In this document: positions 6,246-6,787 of the stretch, one piece after another | How the letters are laid out: each line of letters opens with the position of its first letter | Numbering within the stretch: position 1 is the first letter of the stretch | Assembly (NCBI GenBank): GCA_050742155.1 | Contig: JBOGFC010000139.1 | Coordinates: forward strand, 1 to 6,787 | DNA from: JBOGFC01 sp050742155 | GTDB lineage: Bacteria; Actinomycetota; Acidimicrobiia; Spongiisociales; JALYHC01 | Reading direction: 5' to 3' | DNA length: 6,787 bases | Translations under genes and position numbers: made by a program | Notes under the pieces: generated by a model | Seen by the model: only the letters and a program-made list of their open reading frames with translations | What the model was told of the DNA's origin: nothing | Databases searched by the model: none

Positions 6246-6787
6246 CCGGCTTTCTCCGCCTCCATCTTGAGGTCGTGCTCCACCATCATCTGCACCAGCT
6301 CCTCAAACGCCACGGTGGGCTCGCAGCCCAGCTTCTCTCTCGCCTTGGAGGCATCGCCCACCAGCACGTCCACCTCGGCCGGTCGGAAGAAGCGCTCGTC
6401 GACACGCACGTATCGCTCCCAGTCGTCGATCCCGGCGCTGCCGAAGGCCAGCTCAGCGAACTCCCGAACCGAGTGGGTTTCCCCAGTGGCGATCACGTAA
6501 TCTTCGGGCTCATCCTGCTGGAGCATGAGCCACATGGCCCGCACGTAGTCACCGGCGTAGCCCCAGTCTCGCTTGGCCTCCAGGTTGCCCAAGGTGATCT
6601 CGTGCTGGAGGCCCAGCTTGATCCGGGCCACTCCATTCGAGATCTTGCGGGTCACGAACTCGAGGCCACGCCGGGGGCTCTCGTGGTTGAGCAGAATCCC
6701 GCTCACCGCGAAGATCTCGTACGCCTCCCGATAATTGACCGTGATGTGGTGGCCGAACACCTTGGCCGCCCCGTAGGGGCTGCGGGG
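6239..6787 (-). CDS. gmd: GDP-mannose 4,6-dehydratase, C-terminal 182 residues (5' end outside window)
   Basis: The enzyme converts GDP-D-mannose to GDP-4-keto-6-deoxy-D-mannose, the precursor of GDP-L-fucose, GDP-rhamnose or related sugars, in the cytosol. The fragment opens with PRSPYGAAKVFGHHITVNYR, which contains the short-chain dehydrogenase YxxxK catalytic pair. It continues with the GMD-type segments NHESPRRG, FVTRKISNG, RDWGYAGDYVRAMWLMLQ, YVIATGETHSVREF and FFRPAEVDVLVGDASKA. The NAD(P)-binding Rossmann motif and the start lie beyond the right edge. About 177 residues follow the catalytic Tyr, so the tail appears somewhat shorter than in E. coli Gmd. The gene ends seven bases from the convergent glycosyltransferase gene. 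A GDP-fucose synthase or sugar-transfer gene may lie nearby outside the window, but nothing here shows it. Confidence 0.93.
   Translation of the reverse strand, partial: PRSPYGAAKVFGHHITVNYREAYEIFAVSGILLNHESPRRGLEFVTRKISNGVARIKLGLQHEITLGNLEAKRDWGYAGDYVRAMWLMLQQDEPEDYVIATGETHSVREFAELAFGSAGIDDWERYVRVDERFFRPAEVDVLVGDASKAREKLGCEPTVAFEELVQMMVEHDLKMEAEKAGL

Overview
The window is strongly G+C-rich, with almost every third codon position G or C. It reads as chromosomal DNA of a high-GC actinobacterium. The S-layer homology (SLH) repeats carry a Cys-x5-Cys pair and a C-terminal consensus close to VTRxxMAxFLVRA, which resembles repeats I associate with Acidimicrobiia and related Actinomycetota from environmental samples. 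The lineage is an inference from protein style; there is no rRNA or other taxonomic marker here.

Layout, left to right. The window opens inside the 3' end of a + strand gene for a protein ending in SLH repeats (1-326). After a 74-bp gap comes a complete + strand transketolase (401-2233) with a perfect AGGAGG ribosome binding site. It converges with a minus-strand pair: an M24-family Xaa-Pro peptidase (4630 to 3536) and, 17 bp downstream, a secreted L,D-transpeptidase with an N-terminal peptidoglycan-binding domain and three C-terminal SLH repeats (3518 to 2256). Divergent from the peptidase, a + strand integral-membrane GT39-like glycosyltransferase (4687-6231) probably starts from a leaderless GTG. 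Seven bases after it ends, in convergent orientation, lies the 3' half of a GDP-mannose 4,6-dehydratase gene (6787 to 6239), which runs off the right edge.

Shared theme. Four of the six genes concern the cell envelope: two SLH proteins, a wall cross-linking enzyme tethered through SLH repeats, and a lipid-phosphate-sugar-type glycosyltransferase. The fourth is a nucleotide-sugar enzyme that feeds GDP-deoxyhexose synthesis. Transketolase (pentose phosphate pathway) and the peptidase (proline peptide turnover) are housekeeping genes set among them. The coding density is high. No stretch over 300 bases lacks a gene, and I see no mobile element, CRISPR array, tRNA or rRNA.

I find no convincing undescribed system. 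The points most worth a second look are the PG-binding/YkuD/SLH fusion, the uniform Cys-pair SLH variant shared by two neighbouring genes, the exact leaderless spacing at the glycosyltransferase start, and a hairpin built from the two facing stop codons at 6225-6245.
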